Shown here: positions 37,823 to 47,363 of the stretch, piece after piece
How the letters are laid out: every line of letters begins with the position of its first letter
How positions within the stretch are numbered: position 1 is the first letter of the stretch
Origin: Phycisphaerales bacterium
GTDB taxonomy: Bacteria; Planctomycetota; Phycisphaerae; Phycisphaerales; UBA1924
Length of the DNA stretch: 64,000 nucleotides
Direction: 5' to 3'
NCBI GenBank assembly: GCA_013360695.1
Contig: JABWBC010000002.1
Span: 23,002-87,001 of the forward strand
The notes under the pieces: model-generated
Told to the model about the DNA's origin: nothing
Database searches by the model: none
The model's input: only the letters and a program-made list of their open reading frames with translations
Program-made: the position numbers and the translations under genes

Positions 37823-39094
37823 TCAGCAACCAAGGTCAAAGGCCTGGGCGAACTCGTCGTAGTCGTTGCCGTTGACGAACCCGTCGCCGTTGAAGTCCGC
37901 GGCGGCGCTGCCCGCGTCGAACCAGCTCGCAAACTGGTCAAAGTCGTCGCCATTCACGAACCCGTCGGCGTTGACGTCCGAAGGGCAGGGTGGTGTGAGG
38001 TTCTCGTAGATCGACACGATGTTGGAATCTCGTCCGGTCACGATCAGCTCCGCCGATGGCGAGCCGACCAGGTTGCCCATCGCGATGTGCGAGGGCGTGG
38101 CGCCAGTCGCGACGATCGCCGGGGCCGCCAGTGTTCCACCGAGGTTCTCGAGGATCGACATCGACGCGCTGTCGACGTTGAGCACGGCGAGGTCGGCATC
38201 GCCGTCGCGGTCCAGGTCCGCGGCCACGACTTGCCCGGAGTTCATTCCACCGGTCGGGCTCAGGGTCGGGGCGCCGAACACGCCCGCGGCATTGCGGAAA
38301 ACGAACACCTGGTTGGCGACCGCGTTGTCCGACGCGACCACCGCCAGGTCCATATCGCCGTCGCGCTCGATGTCGGTGAACACCACGCCGTCCGGGCGGT
38401 AGGGATTCCCGACGTTCAGCGTGCCCACGCCCGCGAACCCGCCCGCGCCGTTGCCGGCCAGGAGCGAGACGTTCCGGTCGCGATGGTTGGTCGCGGCCAG
38501 ATCAACCTTGCCGTCGCCGTTGAAATCGCCGGCCGCCACGCCGTAGGGTTCTTCGCCCGTGGCGACGCTCGACACAGCGAACGCGGCGCCGTTCCAGCTG
38601 GCGATCGAGAGGTCGTTCGAGTCTCGGTTGGCGGTGATGAAGTCGGGACGGAGGTCGCCGTTGACATCGGAGACGATCATGGCGCGGGGGTCGGCGCCGA
38701 TCACGCCGGAGGCCCCCGGCGCGAACACGCCACCGGTGTTCATATAGGCCCGGATCGTGCTGGTGTTCTTCAGCACGACGACGAGGTCGTTGTCGCCGTC
38801 GGCGTCAAGGTCGGATGCCGCGATCGAGTCGGGCCCCGTGCCCGCGCCGGTCAGGAGCGTGGCGGGCGCGCCCAGGCCCACGCCGCTGTTGAGATAGATC
38901 AGGATCTTGTCGGGCGTGTCGGTGGTGACGGCCAGGTCGCGCAGGCCGTCGCCGTTGAAGTCGGCCACGACGCTCGAGCTGGGGCGCTGCGCGGCGGCGA
39001 TGTCGGTGCGTGGGCCGAAGCTGACGCCCGCCAGAGCCGAACCGGCGAGGGCCGCCAGGGCCAGGGCTGAAATGCTGTGCTTGATCTTCATCAT
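37823..39094 (-). CDS. Secreted FG-GAP/VCBS-repeat protein with GC-type dockerin
   Basis: Start MMKIKHSISALALAALAGSALA (39094); 'ADFNGDGLRDLAVTTD', 'SDLDADGDNDLVVVLKN', 'ADLDRDGDADLAVLNVD'; C-term ...NADGFVNGDDFDQFASWFDAGSAAADFNGDGFVNGNDYDEFAQAFDLGC. Confidence 0.9.
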   Translation of the reverse strand: MMKIKHSISALALAALAGSALAGVSFGPRTDIAAAQRPSSSVVADFNGDGLRDLAVTTDTPDKILIYLNSGVGLGAPATLLTGAGTGPDSIAASDLDADGDNDLVVVLKNTSTIRAYMNTGGVFAPGASGVIGADPRAMIVSDVNGDLRPDFITANRDSNDLSIASWNGAAFAVSSVATGEEPYGVAAGDFNGDGKVDLAATNHRDRNVSLLAGNGAGGFAGVGTLNVGNPYRPDGVVFTDIERDGDMDLAVVASDNAVANQVFVFRNAAGVFGAPTLSPTGGMNSGQVVAADLDRDGDADLAVLNVDSASMSILENLGGTLAAPAIVATGATPSHIAMGNLVGSPSAELIVTGRDSNIVSIYENLTPPCPSDVNADGFVNGDDFDQFASWFDAGSAAADFNGDGFVNGNDYDEFAQAFDLGC

Positions 39095-39179
39095 CTTCCC
39101 TTTCAGTGCGTGGAGTGTGTCGTTCCTGAGCCAGTTCCGAAGCACGCCACCCGATTGCTCAATTCGGACTTGACGGACA

Positions 39180-39215
39180 CCCCGCTCGTGGGTCAAATCA
39201 ACGGATCGAGCGGGG
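39180..39215. promoter_or_regulatory. Inverted repeat in divergent intergenic region
   Basis: CCCCGCTCG-(18 nt)-CGAGCGGGG: perfect 9-bp arms between the dockerin gene start (39094) and the sigma start (39281). Confidence 0.4.
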
Positions 39216-39280
39216 GGACCGCAACCATGCGTCGCCGCGCCCCGCTTTCTGTCAGGCTTTCTTTTTTTCCGGGCTTCCGC

Positions 39281-39862
39281 ATGACCTCCCCAGGGAGACA
39301 CGACATCACCGTCCTCCTCGCCCGCGCGCAGCGCGGCGATCGCCACGCCACCAATGAGCTCTTCCCGCTCGTCTATGAAGAGCTCCGCGTGCTCTCGCAG
39401 CAGCACCTCGCCCAGGAACGCCGCGGCCACACGCTCCAGCCCACCGCGCTCGTCAACGAGGCGTATCTGCGCCTGGTCGGCGACGGCGAGGTCACATGGG
39501 AAAGCCGGGCTCACTTCTTCGGCGCCGCCGCCCGCGCCATCCGGCGCATCCTCACCGACCACGCTCGCAGCAAGGGACGCGTGAAGCGCGGCGGGGGAGA
39601 GAGGCCCGTGCCGCTCTCCGACGACTCCGTCGCCGCGCCCCTCGACGAATCACTCGATCTGGTCGCGGTCGACGCGGCCCTGGAAAAGCTCGCCGCCCTC
39701 GACGCGCAGAAGGCCAAGGTCGTCGAACTCCGCTTCTTCGCCGGGCTGACGGGCGACCAGGTCGCGCTGGCGCTCGGCGTATCGCCGAGCACCGTGGCGC
39801 GCGACTGGCAGTTCGCACGCGCGTGGCTCCACCGCGAGATCAGCCGGGAGTTGGAGGCTTGA
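39281..39862 (+). CDS. ECF-type RNA polymerase sigma factor (TIGR02999-like)
   Basis: MTSPGRHDITVLLARAQRGDRHATNELFPLVYEELRVLSQQHLAQERRGHTLQPTALVNEAYLRLVG...VVELRFFAGLTGDQVALALGVSPSTVARDW. Confidence 0.9.
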   Translation: MTSPGRHDITVLLARAQRGDRHATNELFPLVYEELRVLSQQHLAQERRGHTLQPTALVNEAYLRLVGDGEVTWESRAHFFGAAARAIRRILTDHARSKGRVKRGGGERPVPLSDDSVAAPLDESLDLVAVDAALEKLAALDAQKAKVVELRFFAGLTGDQVALALGVSPSTVARDWQFARAWLHREISRELEA

Positions 39863-42303
39863 CGCCGGATCGCCTCAGGAAGGTCGAGCGCATCTACGCC
39901 GCCGTCCTCGACGCACCGGAGGTCGATCGCGCCGCCGCGCTCGACGCCCACTGCGCGGGCGACCACGCACTCCGCGCCGAGGTCGAGTCGCTCCTCTCGC
40001 ACGCCGGCGCGATGGGTGGCTTCCTCGCCACCCCCGTCATGGGCCCCGCGTTCACCCTCGCATCCGCCCTCGACGACCCCCTCGCCGACGAGCTCATCGG
40101 CCGGAGCATCGGCGCCTACACCATCGTCACGCGCGTCGCCTCCGGCGGCATGGGCTCGGTCTACAAGGCAGCACGCTCCGGCGCGGACTTCGAGCAGACC
40201 GTCGCGCTCAAGGTCGTCAATCGCGGCATGGACAGCGAGGAGATCCTCCGTCGCTTCCGGCGCGAGCGCCAAACGCTTGCCTCGCTCAACCACCCCAATA
40301 TCGCGCGCCTCTTCGACGGCGGCATCACGCCCGACGGGCGGCCATACCTCGTCATGGAGTTCGTCGACGGCACGCCGCTCGATGTCTACTGCCGCCACCA
40401 CCGCCTGACGCTGCGTGAACGCCTGGTGATTTTCGACAAGGTGTGCGCCGCCGTCGCCTCCGCCCACCGCGCCCTGGTCGTTCATCGCGACCTCAAGCCC
40501 GCCAACATCCTCGTCACCGCGCAGGGCGAGCCCAAACTCCTGGACTTCGGCATCGCGGGCGTGCTTACGCCCGCCGGAACCACCGCCATCACCGCGCCCA
40601 CCGAGCGGCGTCTCACTCCCGACTACGCCAGCCCCGAACAAGTGATGGGCGGCCCGATCGGAACCGCGTCCGACGTCTACTCGCTGGGCGCGGTGCTCTA
40701 CGAACTTATCACAGGCGCGCGGGCCCACGTCTTTTCGGGCCACTCCACCCCCGAGATCGAGCGCGTGATCCGCGATGTCGTCCCGCCGCCGCCCAGCATC
40801 CGCGTCGCCACGGAGAAGGACGACCACGCCAGTCTCGGCGAGACTTCGCTGGCGCGCCTTTCGCGCCACCTCGCCGGCGACCTCGACACCATTGTCCTGA
40901 CCGCGCTCCGCAAGGAGCCCGAGCGACGCTACGCCGGTGTCGAGCTGCTCGCGCTCGACATCCGCGCCTACCTCGACGACCGCCCCATCGCCGCCCGCCC
41001 CGACACCCTCCGCTACCGCGCCGCCAAGTTCATCCGGCGAAACACCGCCGCGTGCATCGCCGGTCTGATCGTCATCGGCGTTGTGGCCGGCTCCACCGCC
41101 CTCGTGTGGCGACAGGCGAGGATCGCCACCCTCGAACGCGACGCCGCGTTCGAGGCACGCGATCAGTCCGAGGAGGTCGTCGCCTTCTTCGAGCAGATGC
41201 TTGCTTCCGCCGATCCCAGGGAGATGGGACGCAACGCGACCATCCGCGCCGTCGTCGACCAGACCGCGCTCGGCCTGCTCGCCCAGTTCGGTGATCGCCC
41301 CGTTATCCTCGCACGCCTCCGCAGCGCCATAGGACGCACGTACATGGCGCTGGGTCTGCTCGACGAGGCCGCACGCGAACTCGAGACCGCCAGGGACATC
41401 CGCGATCGTGAACTCCAGCCGGACCACCATGATCGCATCGAGAGCCTCAAGGAACTCTCCGAACTCCGCTTCGCCCAGCGAAGGCTCGACGAGGCCGAGT
41501 CCCTAGCGCGCGAGACACTGGCACGACACATCGAGCAACGCGGCGACGACAACCCCGACACGGCAGAGGCATGGAGCAACCTCGGCGCGATCCTCCGCGC
41601 CCGCGGCACGCTCGAGGAGTCCGAGCGATCGCTCACACGCGCGATCGACATCTACCGCGCCATGCGCCGACCGCCCTTGGCCCTCTCAGACGCGCTGAAC
41701 AACCTCGCGGGTGTGTGGCTCGCCCGCGGCGAGCTGGCCCGGGCCGAATCGCTCCTCGACGAGTCTCGCACGCTGCGGGAGAAGTTCCTTGATCACGGGC
41801 ACGTTCTTCGCGCTCAGTCGCTTCACAATCTTGGGCAGGTCGCGGTCCTGCTGAACAAAATCGAGGAGGGTCGCCGTCTCCTCTCCGAAGCCATCGCCGA
41901 GTACGGCCTGGAAGACGCCGCGCCCGCCTTGCCTCTGGCTCGGGCCCACGCCGACCTCGCCAACGTGCTGGGCATGCTCGACCGGAACGACGAGTGCATT
42001 GCCCACTTCGCCGCCGCCACCAGGCTCTTCACCGATCGACTCGGCCACGACAGCCCCGAGGCGTTGGATACGCAGGTCGACCTTGCGGAAGCTAGGCGTC
42101 GCTCTTCGCACACGGAACAATCGAGAGTCGCACTCGAGGATGTCGTCGCGCGATGCGAGGCCGTCGGGCCAGCACTCGATGCCACTCGCGCTCGCGCGTA
42201 CTTTGGTCTCTCAGCGGTGTGGAAAGACATCGGCAACGCCGCCAAGTCCGATGAATTCCTGAAGAAGGCAGAATACCTCGAGTCAAGCGCACAACACCGT
42301 TAG
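39859..42303 (+). CDS. Ser/Thr protein kinase with TPR C-terminus
   Basis: In-frame TTG at 39859 overlaps the sigma stop; TPDRLRKVERIYAAVLDAPEVDRAAALDAHC...VASGGMGSVYKAARSGADFEQTVALKVV, LVVHRDLKPANILVTAQGEPKLLDFGIAGVL; TM AACIAGLIVIGVVAGSTALVW; TPRs. Residues before 39859 in the track ORF overlap the sigma gene and are judged spurious. Confidence 0.9.
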   Translation: MTPDRLRKVERIYAAVLDAPEVDRAAALDAHCAGDHALRAEVESLLSHAGAMGGFLATPVMGPAFTLASALDDPLADELIGRSIGAYTIVTRVASGGMGSVYKAARSGADFEQTVALKVVNRGMDSEEILRRFRRERQTLASLNHPNIARLFDGGITPDGRPYLVMEFVDGTPLDVYCRHHRLTLRERLVIFDKVCAAVASAHRALVVHRDLKPANILVTAQGEPKLLDFGIAGVLTPAGTTAITAPTERRLTPDYASPEQVMGGPIGTASDVYSLGAVLYELITGARAHVFSGHSTPEIERVIRDVVPPPPSIRVATEKDDHASLGETSLARLSRHLAGDLDTIVLTALRKEPERRYAGVELLALDIRAYLDDRPIAARPDTLRYRAAKFIRRNTAACIAGLIVIGVVAGSTALVWRQARIATLERDAAFEARDQSEEVVAFFEQMLASADPREMGRNATIRAVVDQTALGLLAQFGDRPVILARLRSAIGRTYMALGLLDEAARELETARDIRDRELQPDHHDRIESLKELSELRFAQRRLDEAESLARETLARHIEQRGDDNPDTAEAWSNLGAILRARGTLEESERSLTRAIDIYRAMRRPPLALSDALNNLAGVWLARGELARAESLLDESRTLREKFLDHGHVLRAQSLHNLGQVAVLLNKIEEGRRLLSEAIAEYGLEDAAPALPLARAHADLANVLGMLDRNDECIAHFAAATRLFTDRLGHDSPEALDTQVDLAEARRRSSHTEQSRVALEDVVARCEAVGPALDATRARAYFGLSAVWKDIGNAAKSDEFLKKAEYLESSAQHR

Positions 42304-42690
42304 GCACCGTGGATTGGATTGGCGCCGGCTACTGTGTTCGAGCCAACTCCCACTCCACATGAGAATCTGACCGCGAGAGATGATTGTGTCAACCCGGTAT
42401 CGGATGGCAAACCCCGGCTCCGGAGAGTAGAGATCGCGTTTCAAGCCGTCCCGATCGGGGAGTTCAGGCACGACTCGCTTCCGATGTACCCATCCATCGT
42501 ATCACAGAACCGCGTTGGATCGCGATCGGCCTCGATTGCTGCGCCGCGCGGATCTGAACGCGACGACCTATCAGCCACGTCCTCTTCAAGCAGCAGTAAC
42601 TCTCGGGAACACGCTCGCACTCGGTGATCCATAGGCAACTTCAAGGCCCTGCCCCACCACCGACTCCCCGTTGGAGCCGGATTGCCGTTC

Positions 42691-43112
42691 TGAGACCCAA
42701 GCTGAGACCCAAATCTCGGGCTCAAGACGGTAAAAACTGGTAAGCCACGAGCAGCGTCCGCAACTGCGCCAAATCGGCCTGCGACAGGCACTTAAGACAC
42801 AACTCCAGTTCATCCAGCAACTTGCGGATTTCGCGCCGGGAGAATCCCCCCCTCTCCGCTTTGAGAATCTTGTCGCCGGCACTGGCCTGCGCTGCCTGTC
42901 GTTTACTGTCTTGGGCTCGAATCGGCCCGCACGCGGAGAGGGCAGCATTCTCCGCATTTGGTGACCACCTCCGCGCAGCTGCTGGTTTTTCAGTGGTTTG
43001 CGAAGCAGCCTCCACGCCCAAAGGGGCCTGAGTCCCAAAGGAGACCCAAGAGCCGGCCATTGGCGAGCATCCGGTTTTGCAGACGTTGCCGGCTTTGAGC
43101 GGTTGTTGACTC
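42691..43112. repeat. Dispersed repeat family, copy B (long form)
   Basis: Starts tgagacccaagctgagacccaaatctcgggctcaagacggtaaaaactggta, ends ggctttgagcggttgttgactc; matches copy C along its length and contains the copy A sequence. Confidence 0.92.
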
Positions 43113-43118
43113 GCGGCG

Positions 43119-43511
43119 GTGACCGACGCCAACGGCATGCCGCTGAGGGCGCTGCAGACCGCGGGGCAGGAGAGTGAGCCCAAGCAGTTAGAGGCCATGA
43201 TGGACACCGTGCGCATCGCGCGGCGGCGGCGTCCGGTTGCGGTCGCGAGCGACAATGGGCACAGCGCGGGCCGCCTCCGGGCGTGGTGCGCGCGGCGAGG
43301 GATCGAGGCGGTCATTCCAACGCGACGCGAGGAGCGGCGACATCCGCTCGACCGCCGCAGACACCGACGCCGCAATGTGGTCGAACGCTGCATCGGGTGG
43401 CTCAAGTGCTGCCGCAGAATCGCCACCCGGCACGAGTAGCTGGCAACGGTGTTCCTTGCCCTGGTCAAACTCGCCATGATCCAGCGTCGCCTACGGATGC
43501 TTGACCCGTGA
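43119..43511 (+). pseudogene. IS5-type transposase, C-terminal fragment with in-frame stop
   Basis: VTDANGMPLRALQTAGQESEPKQLEAMMDTVRIARRRRPVAVASDNGHSAGRLRAWCARRGIEAVIPTRREERRHPLDRRRHRRRNVVERCIGWLKCCRRIATRHE*LATVFLALVKLAMIQRRLRMLDP; TAG at 43437-43439 interrupts the C-terminus. Confidence 0.85.
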
Positions 43512-43771
43512 GACACAACCTAGAGCCGTCGTTCGTGGCGTCGATGCTCGCGATCGTGGCTCAATCCGAGGTTTCAACGATGGTGAACTCTTCGCGCAGA
43601 CAAAGCATCGTTCTTGCCCCTCTCGCCTGACGCCAGAGCACACCTGAACGATCCGGGCCGCCGATCAGTCGCATCTTGCATCAAGTCTCGGCAACAGATC
43701 GCGAAGTTGTTGTGCTTCCTCGCGGCATCAGGTAGGATGCACTCTTGCTTGACCCGGATAACAATGCAGAG

Positions 43772-44392
43772 ATGAGCATCTCGCCGGGCGCATCGCCAGG
43801 CGAGTGGGAGCGACTGGTCGAGTCGGTCGGTCCCGCATCGCTGCTGGTGGTCATTCAATCTCGCCTGGGTCCATCGCTGCGAGGGCGGCTTGACCCCGAA
43901 GACATCCTGCAGGAATCTCTCGTGCGCGCGTGGCGCGGGCATGCCAACGCCAAGTTTGCATCTCCTCGCGCGTTCCGGGCCTGGGTGCTCCGGATCATTG
44001 ACCACCGCATCAAGGATGCCCTCAGAAACTCGGGCGCGATCAAGCGGGGCGGCGGACGGAAGCACGTCATGCCCGGATCATGGGGGAGCATCGCCACCCC
44101 GGGTTCGGGCACGCCCAGCCGCCTGGCGCGACATCGAGAGCAGGCCGCGGCAATGTCGGACGCGATCGAGCGCGTCCCGCCGGACCTGCGCGAGGTCGTG
44201 CGCCTGCGGCTGTTCCATCAACTCGGACTCGAACAGATTGCGAGCGAACTTGGCCTGACCATGACCGAGGTCCGTTCCCGGCTGCGCCGGGGCGCGGAGT
44301 TGTATCGGCGACGCCTGCGCGAGGCGGGAATCGGTCGAAGTACGCGAAATTCCGTCGGTGAACCGACAATCGGCGGGCCGGATTGCGTTTGA
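43772..44392 (+). CDS. ECF-type RNA polymerase sigma factor
   Basis: LLVVIQSRLGPSLRGRLDPEDILQESLVRAWRGHANAKFASPRAFRAWVLRIIDHRIKDALR...PPDLREVVRLRLFHQLGLEQIASELGLTMTEVRSRLRRG. Alternative in-frame start at 43745. Confidence 0.87.
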   Translation: MSISPGASPGEWERLVESVGPASLLVVIQSRLGPSLRGRLDPEDILQESLVRAWRGHANAKFASPRAFRAWVLRIIDHRIKDALRNSGAIKRGGGRKHVMPGSWGSIATPGSGTPSRLARHREQAAAMSDAIERVPPDLREVVRLRLFHQLGLEQIASELGLTMTEVRSRLRRGAELYRRRLREAGIGRSTRNSVGEPTIGGPDCV

Positions 44393-44439
44393 GAGATGTG
44401 AACAACACGAATCACATCCCGTTTCTGCGGGAAGAGGCG

Positions 44440-46905
44440 ATGGGCACGGCCATGTCCGAATCGGATCAGGCACTGCTCGATGAGGCGTTTGATCGCGCGC
44501 TGGCCTCGTGGGAGGACGGCGCACCGATTGCCCCGGATAAGTTGTTCCCCGATCGCCCGGACCTGTCCGACCACGCCGATCGGTTGCTGGCATTGGCCAA
44601 GGACGTGGCGGTGATGGGCGCGCCCGTGGGTCCGTCGCCCACGGTGCCCGGGTACACGATCCTGTCGGAACTTGGCTCGGGCGCGATGGGCGCGGTGTAC
44701 TTGGCGCGGCAGGAACGCCTGGGCGGTCGCTCGGTGGCTCTCAAAGTCTTGCCCGCGGGATCGGCGGTCTCCGCGCGGGCACGCGATCGATTCCAGGCCG
44801 AGGCCAACGCGATCGCGCGCCTGCGCCACCCGCATGTCGTGACGGTTCACGACGTCGTGCGCGAGGGCGGGGTCATCGCGTTTGCGATGGAACTGGTGGA
44901 CGGCTCGTCGCTGCACGACGTGATCGATCACCTGACCTCGCTCGGGGCTCGGCCAAAGACCGAAGACGTTCGCGCGTATCTCGGCTCCGGCGCGTCGGTG
45001 CTGGGAGAGATTCCGTATTGGATGCTCGTTGCTCGCCTGGGAGTCGCGATCGCGCGAGCGCTCGAAGCGGTCCACGACGCGGGTCTGCTGCACCGCGACG
45101 TGAAGCCATCGAACATACTCCTTCGACGCGATTGCACGCCCTTGCTCTCGGACTTCGGGCTGGTGCGTGATCCGGAGTCGGGTGTGGCGACCAGGGCCGA
45201 GGGCTTTGTGGGGACGCCCGCGTATGCGTCGCCCGAGCAGCTCGCTGGCGGGATCGGCGCGACGGACGCCAAAAGCGACATCTACTCGCTGGGCGCCACG
45301 CTCTTCCACGCGCTGGCGCTCCGCCCGCCCTTTGCCGGTCGATCGCCCTGCGAGGTGATGGCGGCGATCGAACGTGGCCCTGTATCGCTCCGAACCCTGG
45401 CTCCCGGCGTGCCGCGCGATCTTGAGACGATCGTGCAGAAGGCCATGTCGCCGCGCCGCGAAGATCGCTACGCCAGCGCGGCGGCGATGGCGGACGACCT
45501 GGAACGCATGTTGGCGGAGCGGCCGATCCTCGCGCGTCGGCCCGGTCTCTTCGGCCGCGGCGTGAGGCTCTTGCGTCGCAACCGCCAGGCGTTCCGCGGC
45601 TCGATCATCGGCGCGCTGGTGGCGCTGTTGCTGGTCGGAGCAGCGACCTTCGGCCTGGTGATCGCGCCGCGATGGGCCCAGGGCGCACGCGAGCGCGCGT
45701 GGTTGGCGCTGCTCGATCCGCGCGACACCAGCACCTTCGCCAACGCGGGCTTCTTTGAGTACCGCTTTCCCGGGCCGCCCAAGGTCAGCCGTGACGTGGT
45801 ATCGCGGGCGCTGGCGGAGTACGGCAAATCGCTGCGATTCCAGCCGTGGGACCATCGCACGGTGCTGGAGCGGGATGCGCTGGCCGCGATGCTGTCGCTG
45901 GACACCTCCGGGCGTGGACCGATCCGCTTCAGCAAGGAACTGCTCCGGCGCGCGCCACGGGCGTGCGCTTGGCTCGAGGCCTGGAGCAAGGTCCCGGCGA
46001 ACAGCCCTCCCCCACCGCTCCCGCCCGACTTGCTTGCGAGCGACGAACTCATCGCGCTGGGCATGATGAGCTACGCGACCAGCGAGGTGCTCCCCGCGGT
46101 CGAGGCGTGGCAGGAGCTCGAACACCACGGCGAACCCGGCGCGTTCGTTCGCGCCGGGCTTGGGCTCTACTTCATCTATGCCCAGCAGCACGGGCGCGCG
46201 TATCCGCGGCTCGAGGACGCAGATCGCGCTTTCCGCGACGTGAGTTTTCTTCGGGCCGCCCACGCCGAGGCCGCGTGGGGTGTCGGCGATATCGAGCTGG
46301 CGGGCACGCTGCTCGCCCAATCCCATGGGCTCGAATTGAAGGACCACGCCCAGTTGATGCGGGTGGGCATCCTCGTCGACCTCGCCCGCGGGAATACCGA
46401 CGACGCGATCAAACGCTTTGAATCCTGGTATTTCGATCCGACGATCGGCGGCAACAGCGTCGCGGGCTTTCAGGTCGGCGCGTGGTTGGAGGCCCGCGGT
46501 GAACCCCTCAAGGCACTGTCCGTGTACGCGCAAGCGACCTACAACAACGTCCCGGGCCGCTGCTTCCGGCGTTTCATCCCGCTCGCCGAACAATGGTGGA
46601 GCGGCCTAAGCGAACGCGAGCGGCTTGAGGTGCTCGAACACGCCATCAGCACCAAGGTTGACGACCGCCCCTGGGAACTCTCACGGGTGCCGGTCTCCTA
46701 CTCCGGGCTCCATTCATTCGCCGGAGTCGGCCGCCTGCCGGCGGATGTCGCGGGCCTGCTTCACGACACCGAGCTCGCTCAGGTCGGCGGGCGTCTTTAT
46801 TCCTATCTGGATGCCGGCGCCCCGGGCGAGCCCAGGGTGCCCGAGCCGCCGACGGGCGAGGAACTTCATCGAGCGGCCCGCGAGGTGCTGGGCTTGCCGA
46901 AGTAG
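44440..46905 (+). CDS. Ser/Thr protein kinase, membrane-anchored, helical-repeat C-terminus
   Basis: YTILSELGSGAMGAVYLARQERLGGRSVALKVLPAG, LLHRDVKPSNILLRRDCTPLLSDFGLVRD, GTPAYASPEQLAGG; TM GSIIGALVALLLVGAATFGLVIAP. Confidence 0.9.
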   Translation: MGTAMSESDQALLDEAFDRALASWEDGAPIAPDKLFPDRPDLSDHADRLLALAKDVAVMGAPVGPSPTVPGYTILSELGSGAMGAVYLARQERLGGRSVALKVLPAGSAVSARARDRFQAEANAIARLRHPHVVTVHDVVREGGVIAFAMELVDGSSLHDVIDHLTSLGARPKTEDVRAYLGSGASVLGEIPYWMLVARLGVAIARALEAVHDAGLLHRDVKPSNILLRRDCTPLLSDFGLVRDPESGVATRAEGFVGTPAYASPEQLAGGIGATDAKSDIYSLGATLFHALALRPPFAGRSPCEVMAAIERGPVSLRTLAPGVPRDLETIVQKAMSPRREDRYASAAAMADDLERMLAERPILARRPGLFGRGVRLLRRNRQAFRGSIIGALVALLLVGAATFGLVIAPRWAQGARERAWLALLDPRDTSTFANAGFFEYRFPGPPKVSRDVVSRALAEYGKSLRFQPWDHRTVLERDALAAMLSLDTSGRGPIRFSKELLRRAPRACAWLEAWSKVPANSPPPPLPPDLLASDELIALGMMSYATSEVLPAVEAWQELEHHGEPGAFVRAGLGLYFIYAQQHGRAYPRLEDADRAFRDVSFLRAAHAEAAWGVGDIELAGTLLAQSHGLELKDHAQLMRVGILVDLARGNTDDAIKRFESWYFDPTIGGNSVAGFQVGAWLEARGEPLKALSVYAQATYNNVPGRCFRRFIPLAEQWWSGLSERERLEVLEHAISTKVDDRPWELSRVPVSYSGLHSFAGVGRLPADVAGLLHDTELAQVGGRLYSYLDAGAPGEPRVPEPPTGEELHRAAREVLGLPK

Positions 46906-46999
46906 GGCCGCCTGAACACACCCTGAATGTCACGTCCCGCGAACGGATGGGGCACTCATCGCCGCCCTGATTTGGCGTGAATCTCATTCGGAACCCGCT

Positions 47000-47160
47000 T
47001 TGCGCGACTTTTTTCCACTTTGGCGCGCAACCGCGCGCGCAGATGGAGTTTCAGTGGGTACGAGGCCACCTCACGATCCGCATTGGTGGGTTGGGGGTTG
47101 TCAGGCCGCCTTGGAGATTGAGCATCATGCGAACCGAAGCTCGTGCGTCTCTGGCCCTCC
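47000..47160 (+). repeat. Duplicated promoter/leader plus signal-peptide start, copy 1
   Basis: cgcgcgcgcagatggagtttcagtgggtacgaggccacctcacgatccgcattggtgggttgggggttgtcaggccgcc...catcatgcgaaccga; near-identical to 48299-48460. Confidence 0.85.
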
Positions 47161-47234
47161 TGCTCGCGGTGTGCGGGCTGGCGAGTTCCTCGGCCATTGC
47201 CCAGGACATCATCGCCGGGTTGTTCTTGCCCTGA
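47127..47234 (+). pseudogene. Truncated secreted-protein remnant (signal peptide only)
   Basis: MRTEARASLALLLAVCGLASSSAIAQDIIAGLFLP*: signal peptide plus a few residues, downstream of a leader shared with the 48423 gene. Confidence 0.55.
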
Positions 47235-47363
47235 CGTCCACGCGTACGACCTGATCTCGTCGGCATCCTGTTCGTTAGCGGTGAAGGCCGTTCAACATCG
47301 TCTGGGATCAACCGATCCCGTGCTGAGGGGCCACTTGGAACTCGACATGAGAAGGAGTGACTT

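Noticed and set aside
36674-39070. 798-aa + strand ORF
   Set aside because: Antisense to 36062-37603 and 37823-39094.
39511-41430. 639-aa - strand ORF
   Set aside because: Antisense to the sigma/kinase pair at 39281-42303.
44218-46593. 791-aa - strand ORF
   Set aside because: Antisense to the kinase gene 44440-46905.
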